Shown: positions 11,538-22,794 of the stretch, piece after piece | Layout of the letters: every line of letters starts with the position of its first letter | How positions within the stretch are numbered: position 1 is the stretch's first letter | Assembly: GCA_029718625.1 (NCBI GenBank) | Contig: CM056378.1 | Coordinates: 63,263,027 to 63,327,026, forward strand | DNA: 64,000 bases | Reading direction: 5' to 3' | Source of the DNA: Synaphobranchus kaupii | Taxonomy: Eukaryota > Chordata > Actinopteri > Anguilliformes > Synaphobranchidae | The notes under the pieces: generated by a model | Told to the model about the DNA's origin: nothing | What the model saw: the letters and a program-made list of their open reading frames with translations, nothing else | Database searches by the model: none | Translations under genes and position numbers: made by a program

Positions 11538-12995
11538 CTGAATTCCAAAGTTGGGATGGTACGTAAAATGCAAATAAAAGCAGAAAGCAGTGATTTGTAA
11601 ATTCTCTTGTCTATATATTTTAATGAAAACGATATTTAAAAGATATTTAATGTTTTACCTTAGCAACTTCATTGATTTTTGTAAATATACGCTAATTCCG
11701 AATTTGATGCCTGCAACATAAAAAAAGACTGGGAAGGTTGTGGAATGTTCAAAAAAACACCTGTTTGGAACATTCCACAGGTAAATAGGTGTATAGGTGA
11801 CAGGTCATGCTATCATGACTGGGTATAAAAGCAGCATCCACGAAGGCTCTGGCATTCACAAGCAAGGATGGGTTCACCACTTTGTGAAAAACTGCATGAG
11901 CGAATAGTCCAACAGTTTAAGAACAACGTTTCTCAACACACGATTGCAAGGAATTTAGGGATTTCACCATCTACAGTCCATAATATTAGTAAAAGATTCA
12001 GAGAATCTGGAGAAAACGGGCAAGGCCGTAAACCAATATTGAATGCCCGTGACCTTCGATCCTTCAGACAGCACTACATTAAAAACGGCATGCTTCTGTA
12101 ATGAATGTAACCACATGGGCTCGGGAATACTTCAGAAAACCATTGTCAGTAAACACAATTTGTCGCTGCATCTACAAATGCAAGTTAAGACTCTACTACC
12201 CAAAGCGTAAGCCATATATCAACAACATCCAGAAACGCTGCCGACTTCTTTGGGCTCATCTGAGATGGACTGACGCAAAGTGGAAACGTGTGCTGTGGTC
12301 TGACGAGTCCACCTTTCAAATTGTTTTTGGAAATAATGGACGTTGTGTTCTCCCAGCCAAAGAGGAAAAGGACCATCTCGATTGTTACCAACACAAGGTT
12401 CAAAAGCCAGCGTCTGTCATAGTATGGGGGTGTGTTAGTGCCCATGGCATGGGTAACTTGCACATCTGTGAAAGCACCATTAACGCTGAAGGATACATAT
12501 GCATTTTGGAGCATTTGCTGTGATCTAGACAACTGCTTTTTCAGGGACATCCCTGCTTATTTCAGCAAGACAATGCCAAGCCACATTCTGCACGTGTTAC
12601 AACAGCATGGCTTCGTCGTCAGAGAGTGGGGTGCTAGACTGGCCTGCCTGCAGTCCAGACCTGTCCCCCATTGAAAACGTGTGGCGCATTATGAAGCCCA
12701 AAATATGACAATGGAGACCACGGACTGGTGAGCAGCTGAAGTCCCATAAGCAAGAATGGGAAACAATTCTGCTTTCAAAACTACAACAATTAGTGTTGTA
12801 GTTCCCAAAAGATTACTGAGTGTTGTTAAAAGGACAGGTGATGTAACACAAAGGTAAACATGCCCCTGTCCCAAATTTTTTGGGAGGTGTTGTAGGCATC
12901 AAATGTAGAATGATCTGAATAAAGAATGAAATGTAGAATAAAGTTGATTAGTTAAAACATTAAATATCTTGTCTTTGTACTGTTTTCAATTTGAG
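11538..12995 (+). mobile_element. Tc1-like transposon nested in the TIR element
   Basis: The left terminal region (ttccaaagttgggatgg…) is of a known fish Tc1 type. It is followed by a transposase relic and a 3' flank (ctgtcccaaattttttggg). The right terminal repeat is lost or diverged, so both boundaries are approximate. Confidence 0.65.
11868..12830 (+). pseudogene. Tc1 transposase, frameshifted
   Basis: The first 77 codons (11868-12101) contain the paired-like helix-turn-helix: QHTIARNLGISPSTVHNISK then a GRKP hook. The reading then shifts frame at 12101. It continues with the second DNA-binding half and the first catalytic aspartate (LWSDESTFQ). After a stop near 12523 the DNA still encodes a QDNAKPHSA block with the second catalytic D, and SPIENVW with the final acidic residue, in shifted frames. 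A cut-and-paste DD34E transposase is expected in this family. At least two frameshifts and internal stops make this copy inactive. Confidence 0.8.
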
Positions 12996-13870
12996 GTTTG
13001 TACATGTGCATTGATTGTCTCACTATTTATTGTCTTTAATAAGAATTTACGGACAAGTGTCACCAACCGAAACAGGCCTGTCAAAACAATACCATTTGTT
13101 TCGGTAGTGACAATTTCGGTTGTGACAATTTTGGCTCATTTCAGCCACAAAACAAAAGATTTAGCAAGCACATGGTTAGAAACCACTTCTCTGTGCAGAT
13201 GCACCTTCCTTTTAATCAAATCTACAGTTATGAAATCAACTTTTTTTCTCTAATATGAAAACTTGGGTGTTTGGGTGTGACGTCTCTTAAAACCACAGAC
13301 TAATTGTCATACTTTGAAGGACAATTATATCAAAATGCTAAAACCTAGCTACTCACCATGTGGCTTTGATTCATATGAAGACTGTCTAATTTCCTGGTTA
13401 AAAAAAGGGGTGTGTGGCTACAAGCAGGTTCACTGCACAGACTCAAACAGTGTACGTTTCGGTTGTGACGTAAAAATTTGGGACAGCATTTTTTCGATAG
13501 GTTTTTTGAATTATAAAATTTATTACAAAATAGATTGCATTATTTTAACTTATATTTGATTAAAATTCACATGCTTTATTGAATGAGACAAGTCAAATAA
13601 TTGGCAAAAATATTTTGGGTATTATTTTTTAATGCACCAGTTTAAGGGTTGATAGTGGGGACAGCCATCTCCCAATAGGAATTTATACTCCCAAGAGTAT
13701 AAGTGTTGATTTTGGATAAATGTAACTATTATTACTGCAATTTATATCATGGATTATATTAAAACATAACATGATCTAATGAATTATATAGCATTGAAAG
13801 ATTTTATTGGTCAATTTCTTACTTTTATCAGAGAGGGACAGCAATTTGCATGACTTTTGTAGAATGGCCC

Positions 13871-14306
13871 ATATATATTCTAAGTGTGATCCCCTTTTTC
13901 GATCTGGGCGATTAGGCATCCTAATTCGAGACTAACCGTAATTTGATATTTAGATATTTATAACGTGCTTCCCCAAGTGCTAATAGAGATAAATCTTCGA
14001 TAATCAATCACGGCCCGACTAATGATAGAGGCATAATTTAGCTGAATTCATACTTCCCTCCTTTATCCGCCACATGTACCCGCGTGCCCGTGTGTTTCAC
14101 CTCCATCTTTCTTCCTTTCACTCTCTCTCTCTTTGTCTCCGCCACGTGCACCCGCGTGCATGCACATCCTTCCCTCCTTTGTGTGTTCTATATATATCCA
14201 AATCACCCCGCCGTGGGATATAACCGTTTATTACGCTGCTATCCTTTTTTGTAATAAACAATATTATTTGCATCTGGTGTTTTGGCGTGAGTATTTCAAG
14301 CATATA
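13871..14306. other. Unclassified, LTR-like, no gene seen
   Basis: CT-rich blocks, tctatatatatcc and an aataaac signal near 14251 give it an LTR-like look. It continues beyond the Tc1 insertion at 15824. No partner LTR seen. Confidence 0.3.
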
Positions 14307-15823
14307 CACTACTCACAAAAAGTTAGGGATATTCGGCTTTCGGGCGAAATTTCAGGATGAACCTAAAATGCACTATAACCTTTACAGGTGAAATTAATTT
14401 GACCTTCTCTAAACTTTTGAATGCACATGTCCAACTATTCAATGTTTCAGTACTTTTTGCACAACTTGCTGTTCTCTAACAAGGAGCTGAACGGCAAAAT
14501 TCACAACAGGTGTTTGATCCATGAATCGACCAATAAATTTCCTGGTTCAATTAGAATTGGTATTTAAACAGTCCTCTTCATCATGCTGTTCACATTTTGA
14601 CATCATGAGACCAAGACGACACCTAACAATTGATCAACAGTACCTCGCCATTGCGAGGCTTCAAACAGGATGTTCTCAGAGGGAAGTGGCCACTGAGCTT
14701 AGAGTGTCACAGAGTGTCATCAGCAGGTTGCAACAGAGATACAGAGAGACTGGAAGAGTCACAGAAAGGCATAGAAGTGGACGTCCTTTGGCCACATCCC
14801 ACACTTCATTGTGAACAGTGCCCTGCGGAACCGGATGATGAATGCCACTCAACTCCAGGCACATTTAAGGGAGGTGAGAGGCACCCAAGTGTCACGTCAG
14901 ACCATTCGAAACCGTTTACATCAGCGTGGTCTGCGTGCTAGACGACCTGCAAGGGTACCTGACCACACCACCAGGCACAGGCGTCATCGTCTTGCATGGG
15001 CCAGGGAGCATTTACGCTGGACGAGGGACCAGTGGGCCTCAGTGCTGTTCTCTGATGAAAGTCGATTCACGTTGAGCAGAAATGATGGCCGCCAACGATG
15101 TTTGAGACGTCAAGGAGAGCGCTATGCATCAGCCACTGTTGTCACCAGACGACCCTTTGGTGGTGGCGGTGTTACAGTGTGGGCAGGTGTGTCTAGTCAA
15201 TACAGAACTGCCCTACACTTTGTGAATGGTACAGTGACAAGCCCATACTACCTGAATAACATTATCCAGTCATTGTGCCCCTGCATGAACAACACAGGCC
15301 TAATTTCATCTTCATGGACGACGATGCTCCAGCTCATCGAGGTCGCATCATTAGGGAAAGGCTGCTGGAGACTGGGGTACCTCAAATGGAGTGGCCTGCA
15401 CTTTCTCCAGACCTGAATCCCATAGAAAACCTATGGGATCAGCTGACTCACCGTGTAGAGGCTCGTAACTCTGTACCCCAGAACCTCAATGACCTGAGGG
15501 CCGCCCTTCAAGAAGAGTGGGATGCCATGCCTCAGCAGACAATAAGTCGACTTGTGAACAGCATGAGACGTCGTTGTCAAGCTGTAATTGATGCTCAAGG
15601 GCACATGACAAGTTATTGAGACATTGACATTTTTGTTGTGGTATACCCACCACTGTTGTTGGCTTTTGTTTCAATAAATTGTTTGAGATGAGGAAATCAC
15701 CATTGCATGCTTCTACTTAAATGCCCTACTTTCATGATACGTATAATATCACTGTAGCGTGAACTTACATTTTCCATAAATTTCACCCGAAAGCCAAATA
15801 TCCCTAACTTTTTGTGAGTAGTG
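14307..15823 (+). mobile_element. Tc1/mariner transposon, complete with TIRs
   Basis: Inverted termini cactactcacaaaaagttag (14307) and ctaactttttgtgagtagtg (ending 15823) are flanked by TA on each side (14305-14306 and 15824-15825), the target of this superfamily. The termini extend inward for about 65 bp with few mismatches. Length is 1517 bp. The single transposase gene inside has two frameshifts. The good preservation suggests a moderately recent insertion. Confidence 0.92.
14605..15619 (+). pseudogene. Tc1 transposase with two frameshifts
   Basis: The reading starts at ATG 14605 (RPRRHLTIDQQYLAIARLQ) with the helix-turn-helix CSQREVATELRVSQSVISRL and a SGRP hook. The frame changes near 14810, where a few codons are missing. 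It continues through [13 protein letters not shown] to the first catalytic aspartate in [10 protein letters not shown] second shift lies near 15270. The last segment carries the second catalytic D ([13 protein letters not shown]) and [10 protein letters not shown] with the third acidic residue, ending at 15619. Apart from the two shifts I see no stops, and the DD34E triad is complete. Product inactive as it stands. Confidence 0.88.
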
Positions 15824-16560
15824 TATATATGAAGTCACACTCACAGAATAAATATAAATCTCCCGTAATTCAATGTGGAGTATTGTTAATGTTTAATAGT
15901 AATTAGACGCTGCATTACCTCCAATTGAATAACCGGGAACTCCACAACGTAATTCCTTTAGTGGAATGCACTGCTTCTTGTTCTAGGGTTTTATACATAC
16001 ATGAGACTGATTACTAAATACAAATTATACCTTTGACCCTACATATGTAACTGCTATTGAATGGTTAATGTAAAAATAATTGTGTTACCATTTTCTTTTG
16101 GATGGCTCGAAGCCATCACCATGCTGCATTAGTTTTAATATACATCACACACAGAGAATATCTTGCATGTGATCCATTTTAAATACTAACGGGTCATAAC
16201 ACTGCATGCTGATCTCGATGCACATGCACCGATAACCTTACGGTTATCCCTCATGTGTTTGGTACGGTTCATGCGCCATTAACTAGCTCCAGCTTGTTTA
16301 AAATTTCCCTCCATGTTAGTTTCTTTGTTCTCTCTGAACACGTGTCTGAGGCAACCCCCACATGCAGGAGAACATGAAAAACCACCACATGCTTATGCGC
16401 ACGTGCGCCCAACGCACGCACGCAGTTTGTTGTACATTATCGTAGTGAATCGTGCTTTGCTCTGTTTGGTACTTTACATTCAATAAACTTTATTACATTT
16501 TCCAAGATTGTCTGTTAATGTTAATTAATTAATGTTGCTCTTGTGTTAAATTGAGTCAGC
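15824..16560. other. No gene seen; LTR-like 3' part
   Basis: AT-rich sequence continuing the LTR-like block interrupted by the Tc1 element. A further cattcaataaactttattac signal is near 16480. Nothing coding. Confidence 0.35.
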
Positions 16561-16879
16561 CACTGCTAATCGCAGGAATTCCCCCAAATGCCTTCACCTT
16601 TTAACTGAATCATTTATATTAATTCAGTATCAACTGAGTACATAATATTGTGATTTTGTTAAGATAATTATTAAAAGGACGAGAGATGCTAGTGCGCATG
16701 CGAATGGGGTACATGCGTTCCTGTTGCTCTTCTCCGTGACTTAAATAATTATCAAATTTCATTGATAATTTTGATATTGATATTTTACTCTGCCTTTTGA
16801 TATCTTCCTGCATCGACTATATTAAAATAATTCAAATTCCGCCAAATCAACTACTCGGTCACAGTAAAGTACTGAAACT

Positions 16880-17470
16880 AATGCTGGTAGCAGCACTGCT
16901 TCGGCTACCAACCCAATGGTCATGTCATCGGAACCAGCAGATGTCTGAATCTATTCTCCGTGGCATTAATGAACGCTTTGATGCATTTTAGGCGAACTTT
17001 CAGTCACTTAAGATTTTACAGGCCAACACTCAAGAAAAGACTACTATTGACCAGGAAACCCGTATTCAAACGCTCAAAGCTAATTATGAAGATTTGGTTA
17101 AACAAAATGGCCAACTACAAACTAAGGTGCTAGACTTGTCTTGGAAGCACATTCTCGTGGGTATAACATCAAAATCGTGGGGATACCAGAGGGAGAAAGA
17201 GGAGGGCCAACCCACGGAATTTGTCTCCAAGCTAATTCCAAAACTGCTGGGGGAACAACATTTCCCCAAGCCAGTTGTAGTCGACCGTGCTCACCGTAAT
17301 TTCCTCCAACTGAAGTCGGCAGCAGATGTTAAGCCTCGCACAATTCTGGCTCGCATTCACCTGAAGGAGATTATCCTAGCTACGTCTTGGAAGACTGCAG
17401 CCTATTGATTACAAAAGGAGGCAGGGTGTTCATTTTTCCAGACTATAGCAGTGAGGTGATGGCACAGCTT
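16880..17470 (+). pseudogene. L1 ORF1 remnant
   Basis: Decayed L1 ORF1, an RNA-binding protein that coats LINE RNA. A heptad-like region (FQSLKILQANTQEKTT… LVKQNGQLQTK) is followed, after a frame change, by the conserved RRM-like block. Recognisable pieces are GIPEGEREEG-like sequence, PTEFVSKLIPKLLGEQHFP and VVVDRAHR, then KPRTILARIH. Stops and at least one frameshift are present. The order and distance to the ORF2 start at 17935 fit L1. Confidence 0.75.
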
Positions 17471-17934
17471 ATGTTGTCTTATGAAGTCTGTGGTTAATTG
17501 AATTTCAATATATCTATGACTAGTGTTAAATTTTAGAGTAAAACTTTTTGCAATGCTTGTTGGTTTTTTAAAGTTTTGCTATCACAGGACGGGCCTGTGC
17601 TAGATCAACTAATTGGTAAGACCATAGTGACTAGCTCAGCTGCGCTGTAAACATGCCCAGCAGCCCTTTTTTGATGAAGAATGGAATATTTGTGTTTCAA
17701 TTAGGGAAACATGATGGGGGAGGGTGAGGGCGACTTATTATTATTATTTTTCTATTTTTATTTATTTATTTATTTATTTTTGTATTTTCTCTTTGTTATT
17801 ATTTAGTACTGCCTGTCTTTTCCTGTTGTATCATAACTTAATTTGTGCTACATGGATTATTTGTTTTATTATTTATTGTATAGAGGTTGAGGTTTCATGG
17901 TAATATGAAGCCAGATACAGATTACAGATTACAA

Positions 17935-18664
17935 TGGCCTCATGGAATGTAAAAGGGCTTGGTCATGCTGTCAAAAAGGGTAAGGTATTTAAGCACTTAA
18001 GATCTCTTTCTGCAGATATTATTTTTTTGCAAGAAACCCATATTAAAACAACTGAACAGCTTCACTTGAGATGAAATTGGATTTCACAGGTTTACCAATC
18101 ACCATTTACTTCCAAAGCCCATGGTTTTGCTATTTTGTTTCGTAAAAACATTCCATTTCAATTGTCCTCCATGCTTACAGATCCAAATGGGAGGTATATT
18201 CTTATTTATGGTAATATTAATTCATCTCCAATGACCTTTCTAAATATCTATGGTCCGAACACTGACGATCCATATTTTTTAAAGGTTTTTGATTTACTTC
18301 CAGATGTGGCTCAAACCTAATTATTGGTGGAGATTTTAATTGTTTTTTTGACCCTTATCTGGATAGGCTTTCTTCTTATCCACCCCCAAATGTGACCTCT
18401 GTACAGGTCCTAAACAGCTTAATGAAATCTAAAAATGTGGTTGATATTTGGAGGCTCCAACATCCCACGGGAAGAGACTATTCTTATTATTCACATGTAC
18501 ATAAATCTTACAGCAGAATCGGTTATTTTTTGATTGATTCTCAATTAATTAAACGTGTCACGGACACAAAATATCACAATATTTTGGTATCTGATCATAG
18601 TCCCATAACAATGTCTATTAATCTCTCTCTGCCTAAAAGATATTACTCTTGGCGTTTCAATTGA
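17935..18664 (+). pseudogene. L1 ORF2 endonuclease remnant
   Basis: Begins at ATG 17935 (MASWNVKGLGHAVKKGKVF). It has SADIIFLQETHI (catalytic E), FTSKAHGFAILFRK, FLNIYGPN, an IIGGDFN-like block (partly out of frame near 18325), and VSDHSPITMSI with the catalytic DH near 18590-18615. Several stops and shifts. The remainder up to 19085 includes a degraded YFELGDK-like and LLTNPKDIN block just before the break. Confidence 0.8.
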
Positions 18665-19233
18665 GCTTTACTCACTGAAAAAGTAATTTGTGACAGTATG
18701 GCCACTAAGCTAAAAGAGTTCATCAAAATTTATGATATCACACTTGATAATTTGGGAAACATTAAAGGTAGTAATTTGTGGCTATATAATTTCTTATGAG
18801 TCTTCCGCCAAAGGAGAGAGAAACAGGCGACTGTCTGAGATTGAGAAGGCTCTTCCTTCGCTTGAGTGAGTATACATAACTTCAAAATGACCAGATGACT
18901 ACAATAAAATTATGAAACTTAAATACAAATATATATTGGGAGGCCAGGTAACCAATCTTCTTTTTAAACGCATAGGCAATTTGAGTTGGGGGATAAACCA
19001 GAGAGGTCAAGCAGACAGGTTAATTCATAACATTAGGTCAAGGGCGGGCACTCTACTGACTAATCCAAAAGACATAAATAATCGGTGTCATGGTTTGGCT
19101 GCCTTCCTTCCATCTCTGTGGTCATTTCCATTCGGAGCCACGTGTGGGTGCTCCTGCCCTATTTTTTCCGCAGCCCGTTCCAGGATTTTCCGCTTCCCCG
19201 CACTTATCTGGTGCACCTGTTTCAAGTTCCCCG

Positions 19234-19249
19234 CTGGCTATATAAGCAC
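19234..19249 (+). promoter_or_regulatory. TATA box of Gypsy LTR
   Basis: ctatataagcac follows a GC-rich block about 150 bp into the LTR-like region, in the usual place for an LTR promoter. Inferred from position only. Confidence 0.5.
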
Positions 19250-19617
19250 GGTGGTTCTTGCTTCCGGTGCTTTGGTGTCTTCATTGCCACTACACAAAGC
19301 CAGGTATTGACGGTATAGTAATTGGCAACCACTTGTTCTTTTGCTACTATTAAAAGTGCACGTGGGGTCTGCCTTAGTGAGCTAGGAGTTCTCTTTTCTT
19401 TTAGAATTTTTGTTTCCCTTGTCTCTCATTTCCTTCCTTGGTTTTCCTCTCCTGTCTGCTTCTAGACAGTACCTTGGTTTTTCCCGTCTCCTTTTGCCTC
19501 TTTGTTTTGTTTTCTGCTCTCTTTCAGTTTTCAGAACTAAAGGCTTCCTACCTGTTTTGTTTTCTCTCTGCTCGAGTCTGAGCGTTCGCCCATTTTACTG
19601 GGTTGTTATTATTTGGC

Positions 19618-19914
19618 ATGTTGGTCCAACAAGGCCAACTGGCTAACCAGATGCGTGTACAGGAGGGCTGGTTACAGGAGTTAGCAGAAAGCGTTCGCCA
19701 ACTCACGGTCGCTCCTACACGTACAGTTCCACAAGCACCCGCTCCTGAGGCCCCCCCTTCCTTGCTCGTTCAATTCACTATGAGGGAGACCAAGCTCCAG
19801 CTCCTCCTCCGATATGACGGGGAGGCGGGCAAGTGTCGGGGCTTCTTTACACAGTGCCTCATATTTTTTAAGACACCCAGCCCTCTCGATTCTCATCACA
19901 GGAGTCCAGAGTAA
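19618..19914 (+). pseudogene. Gypsy Gag N-terminal remnant
   Basis: A short open frame begins MLVQQGQLANQMRVQE and passes a proline-rich stretch to RYDGEAGKCRGFFTQC. This resembles the start of the Gag capsid region in fish sushi/JULE-type elements. It then runs out of frame. The capsid remainder and the zinc knuckle are deleted or unrecognisable before pol resumes near 20150. Confidence 0.6.
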
Positions 19915-20158
19915 CGTTTGTGCTCTCGCTACTTACCCTCGCCTGGGTTAGTCCCCTTATTCGGGCGAATGCTCCTGTGATGAGGGATGCGGATAAGCTG
20001 ATGGAGGTGATGGCGTTAGTCTTCAAGTCAGGAGGCCACCATGCGACTAACCCGTCTCCGCCAGGGCACCGATTCGGTAGCAGGATTTGCCATCACGTTT
20101 CAAGCACTGGCAGGAAAGACAGGGTGGTCTGAGGGTCCCTTGATTTTGCTTTTTTCCA

Positions 20159-21186
20159 ATGACTGAGGCGTCTTTCACTGAGCTTAAGAAAAGGTTCAGT
20201 TCTGAGCCCATCCTGATTACTCCCAATCCCTCCCTCCTTTTTGTTGTTGAGGTGGATGCCACGGAGATAGGGGTAGGGGCCATTCTGTCTCAGCACTCAC
20301 CGCTCGACCGGAAGATTACTTACTTCTCTCGTGCTTTGACACCTGCAGAGAGGAATTACGACGTAGGGGATTGGAAGCTGTTGGCAGTTAAGTTGGCATT
20401 AGAGGAGTGGCGTCATTGGTTGGAGGGGGCTGAGCATCCCTTCACGGTGTGGACCGACTATAAAAACTTGGAACATGTCCAACAAGTCAAGACACGTAAC
20501 GCTCGGCAGGTCCGGTGGGCACTGTTCTTTGTCCGGTTTAACTTTCTGCTGACTTACCACCCCGGGTTTAAGAATGTTAAACCGGATGCCCTATCGATGA
20601 GCCTATCGTGCCCGCTGCTAAAATTCTGGCTCCGGTTATGTGGGACATTGAGGTGGCTGTTCAGAGGGCACTGCGCCTTGATCCTGGCCCAGCTGGGGGT
20701 CCTCCGCACGCGTCTTTTCGTGCTGCTCAACCTAAGGTCTCGGGTGCTCCAGTGGGGCCATTCTTCCCAGCTGGCGGCTCATCCGGGTGCTCATCGGATA
20801 AGAGATTTCCTGTCCAGACGTTTTTGGTGGCCCAACATGGAGAAGGATGGGCGTAAATTTGTTGCTGCCTGCGCGGTCTGCGCTCGCAACAAGGGGTCTC
20901 AACTCCCACTCTCGGGTCTTTTACACCCTTTACCCATCCCCATCTGTCCTTGGAGCCACATCGCACTAGATTTTATTACCAGTTTGCCTGCGTCCTAAGG
21001 CAACACTGCAATTCTAGTGGTTGTGGACAGGTTCTCCAAGGCAGCACACTTTATTGCCCTATCGAAACTACCATCAGCACCGGAGACCGCTCAGCTGGTG
21101 GTAGACTACACTTTTAGGGTGCATGGCCTTCCCCAGGACATGGTGTCAGATCGCAGACCCCAATTTGCCGCTCGGTTCTGGTGTTC
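20159..21186 (+). pseudogene. Gypsy Pol remnant: RNase H and integrase N-part
   Basis: RNase H carries EVDATEIGVGAILSQ (catalytic D), ITYFSRALTPAERNYDVGDW with the second acidic site altered in part, and VWTDYKNLEHV (catalytic D). A damaged linker follows. The integrase zinc-binding region has H near AAHPGAHRIRDFLSRRFWWP and CAVCARNKG. After a stop at 20998 the integrase core resumes with [14 protein letters not shown] and [14 protein letters not shown], which holds the second catalytic D. The glutamate of the DDE triad is lost at the junction with the L2 tail. Inactive. Confidence 0.8.
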
Positions 21187-21506
21187 ACACCTCTTCAGAC
21201 TCCACCTTGACTGATATCCTCACCTAGGAATATCAGTTCCCTGTTTATTAGTTCCCTGTGTTTTCCTGTCTGTTTATTATAGTTTATAATAGTATTTAGA
21301 ATAGCAGTGTAGTATTGCTGATTTACACATAGCTTACTGTGAACTACAGTCAACGTTCATTACTGGGGATAGCTGCTACATTATGGGAAGGATGTGCTTT
21401 GTCTTGTCTGTTCTGTAGTGATCTTGATGATGTCTCTGTATGCACTTACTGTACGTCACTTTGGATGAAAGCGTCTGCTAAATGAATGTAATGTAATGTA
21501 ATGTAA
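21187..21506 (+). mobile_element. L2-type LINE 3' end, 5'-truncated
   Basis: Shares its last ORF2 codons (…LFRLHLD, stop) and 3' UTR with 9845-10166. Ends with the UnaL2-like tail and TGTAA repeats at 21480-21506. It joins Gypsy sequence on the left and Tc1 sequence on the right. Confidence 0.8.
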
Positions 21507-22214
21507 ACCTTCGCCCCAGTCTGAGGTCCAGAGGGCTCTGGAGCAGGTTTTCTTCAAGGATCTCGGTGTACTTAGCTGCATTCATCTTTCCCTCTATCAG
21601 GACTAGTCGCCCAGTTCCCGCTGCTGAAAAACATCCCCACATCATGATGCTGCCACCGCCATGCTTCACTGTAGGGATGGTATTAGCCAGGTGATGAGCG
21701 GTGCCTGGTTTCCTCCAGACGTGACGCTTGGTATTCAGGCCAAAAAGTTCAATTTTGGTTTCATCAGACCAGAGAATCTTGATTCTCATGGTTTCAGAGT
21801 CCTCTAGGTGCCTTTTGGCAAACTCCAAGCGGGCTGTGATGTGCCTTTTACTAAGGAGGGGCTTCCGTCTGGCCACTCTACCATAAAGGCCTGATTGGTG
21901 GAGTGCTGCCTAGATGGTTGATCTTCTGAAAGGTTCTCCCATCTCCACAAGGATACGCTGGAGCTCTGTCAGAGTGACCCTCGGGTTCCTGCTCACCTCC
22001 CTGGCCAGGCCCGTCTTCCCCGATTGCTCAGTTTGGCCGGGCGGCCAGGTCTAGGAAGATTCTTGGTGGTTTCAAACTTCTTCCATTTATGAATGATGGT
22101 GGTCACTGTGCTCTTTGGGACCTGTAAAGCTGCAGAGATTTTTCCGTACCCATCTCCAGATCTATGCCTTGACACAATCCTGTTTCTGAGGTCAGATAAT
22201 TCCTTTGACCCCAT
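21507..22214 (-). pseudogene. Tc1 transposase, truncated and frameshifted
   Basis: The minus-strand start MGSKELSDLRNRIVSRH at 22214 is followed by a helix-turn-helix (GYGKISAALQVPKSTVTTII) and GRPAKLS. A frame disruption lies around 21900-21990. The catalytic domain then begins [15 protein letters not shown] and reaches the first catalytic aspartate ([13 protein letters not shown]). The [17 protein letters not shown] block and [17 protein letters not shown] follow, and the reading stops at the junction. The second and third catalytic residues are absent. This is the very common fish/salmonid Tc1 type. Confidence 0.85.
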
Positions 22215-22621
22215 GGCTTGGAGTTTGCTCTGACATGCACTGTCAACTGTGGGACCTTATATAGGCAGGTGTTGGCAATCCCCAATCATGTCCAATCAAT
22301 TGAATTTATCACAGATGGACTCCAATTAAGTTGTAGAAACATCTCAAGCAGTATCAGTGGAAACAAAATGCACCTCAGCTCACTTTAGGGTGTCATATCA
22401 AACTTCTTGTCACACTTGTGTACATATGATATTTTACATTTTGATTTTTAATAAATTAGCACAAATGTCTAAAAACCTATTTTCACTTTGTCATTATGGG
22501 CTATGTTGTGTAGAATTTTGAGACAAAAAATGAACTCAATCTATTGTAGAATATGTCTGTAACGTAATAAAACGTGGAGAAGGTGAAAGGGGTGTGCAGA
22601 CTTTCCGGCTTGACTGTATAT
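21507..22621 (-). mobile_element. Tc1-like transposon, 5' two-thirds, minus strand
   Basis: The right end at about 22621 carries the inverted terminus (gtgcagactttccggcttga on plus). The transposase runs leftwards and is cut at 21507 at the L2 tail, so the second half and left TIR are missing. Confidence 0.8.
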
Positions 22622-22794
22622 ACCTTTGTGGTGAGATGACGGTAAAGGTTCGAAACTGAGGTTAAAAACAAGATCCGCAAAAAAAAAATTCAGTTATTGC
22701 CCCATTGCCACAGTGGCCCATACCCATTGCTGCCAATATTGTACAATATTGCTGGCAATATTGCCTGAAAATATTGCCTGTGTACCATCAGCTT
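22622..22794. other. Spacer, short inverted AATATTG repeats
   Basis: Non-coding stretch with several caatattg/aatattgcc motifs at 22733-22781, presumably the end of another small insertion. Confidence 0.35.

Larger units (their letters stand above)
10978..13870. mobile_element. TIR element with repeated CGGTTGTGAC motifs
   Basis: Termini gggccattctacagaaatcg (10978) and the inverted partner ending tgtagaatggccc (13870) define a 2.9-kb element flanked by ATAT on both sides. The subterminal regions carry the motif gtttcggttgtgac and variants at least five times, in both orientations. A Tc1 relic (about 11538-12995) is nested inside; without it the element is about 1.4 kb. I see no transposase of its own. 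Superfamily unknown. Confidence 0.65.
19086..21186 (+). mobile_element. Ty3/Gypsy (sushi/JULE-like) relic
   Basis: Starts with an LTR-like region: TGTCATGG at 19086, and a TATA-type box in ggctatataagcacgg at 19234-19249. A gag start, an internally deleted pol, RNase H and part of the integrase follow. The 3' part is cut at about 21186 by an L2 tail. Protease and most of the reverse transcriptase are missing. The relic interrupts the L1 copy. The LTR's 3' limit is unclear. Confidence 0.75.

Noticed and set aside
19085..19646. Several short open frames at the left of the Gypsy relic
   Set aside because: They lie in LTR and leader sequence with a TATA box and match no protein.
21017..21214. 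Integrase frame ending in FRLHLD
   Set aside because: The end belongs to the inserted L2 LINE tail, not to the integrase; the frame is a fusion at the junction near 21186.
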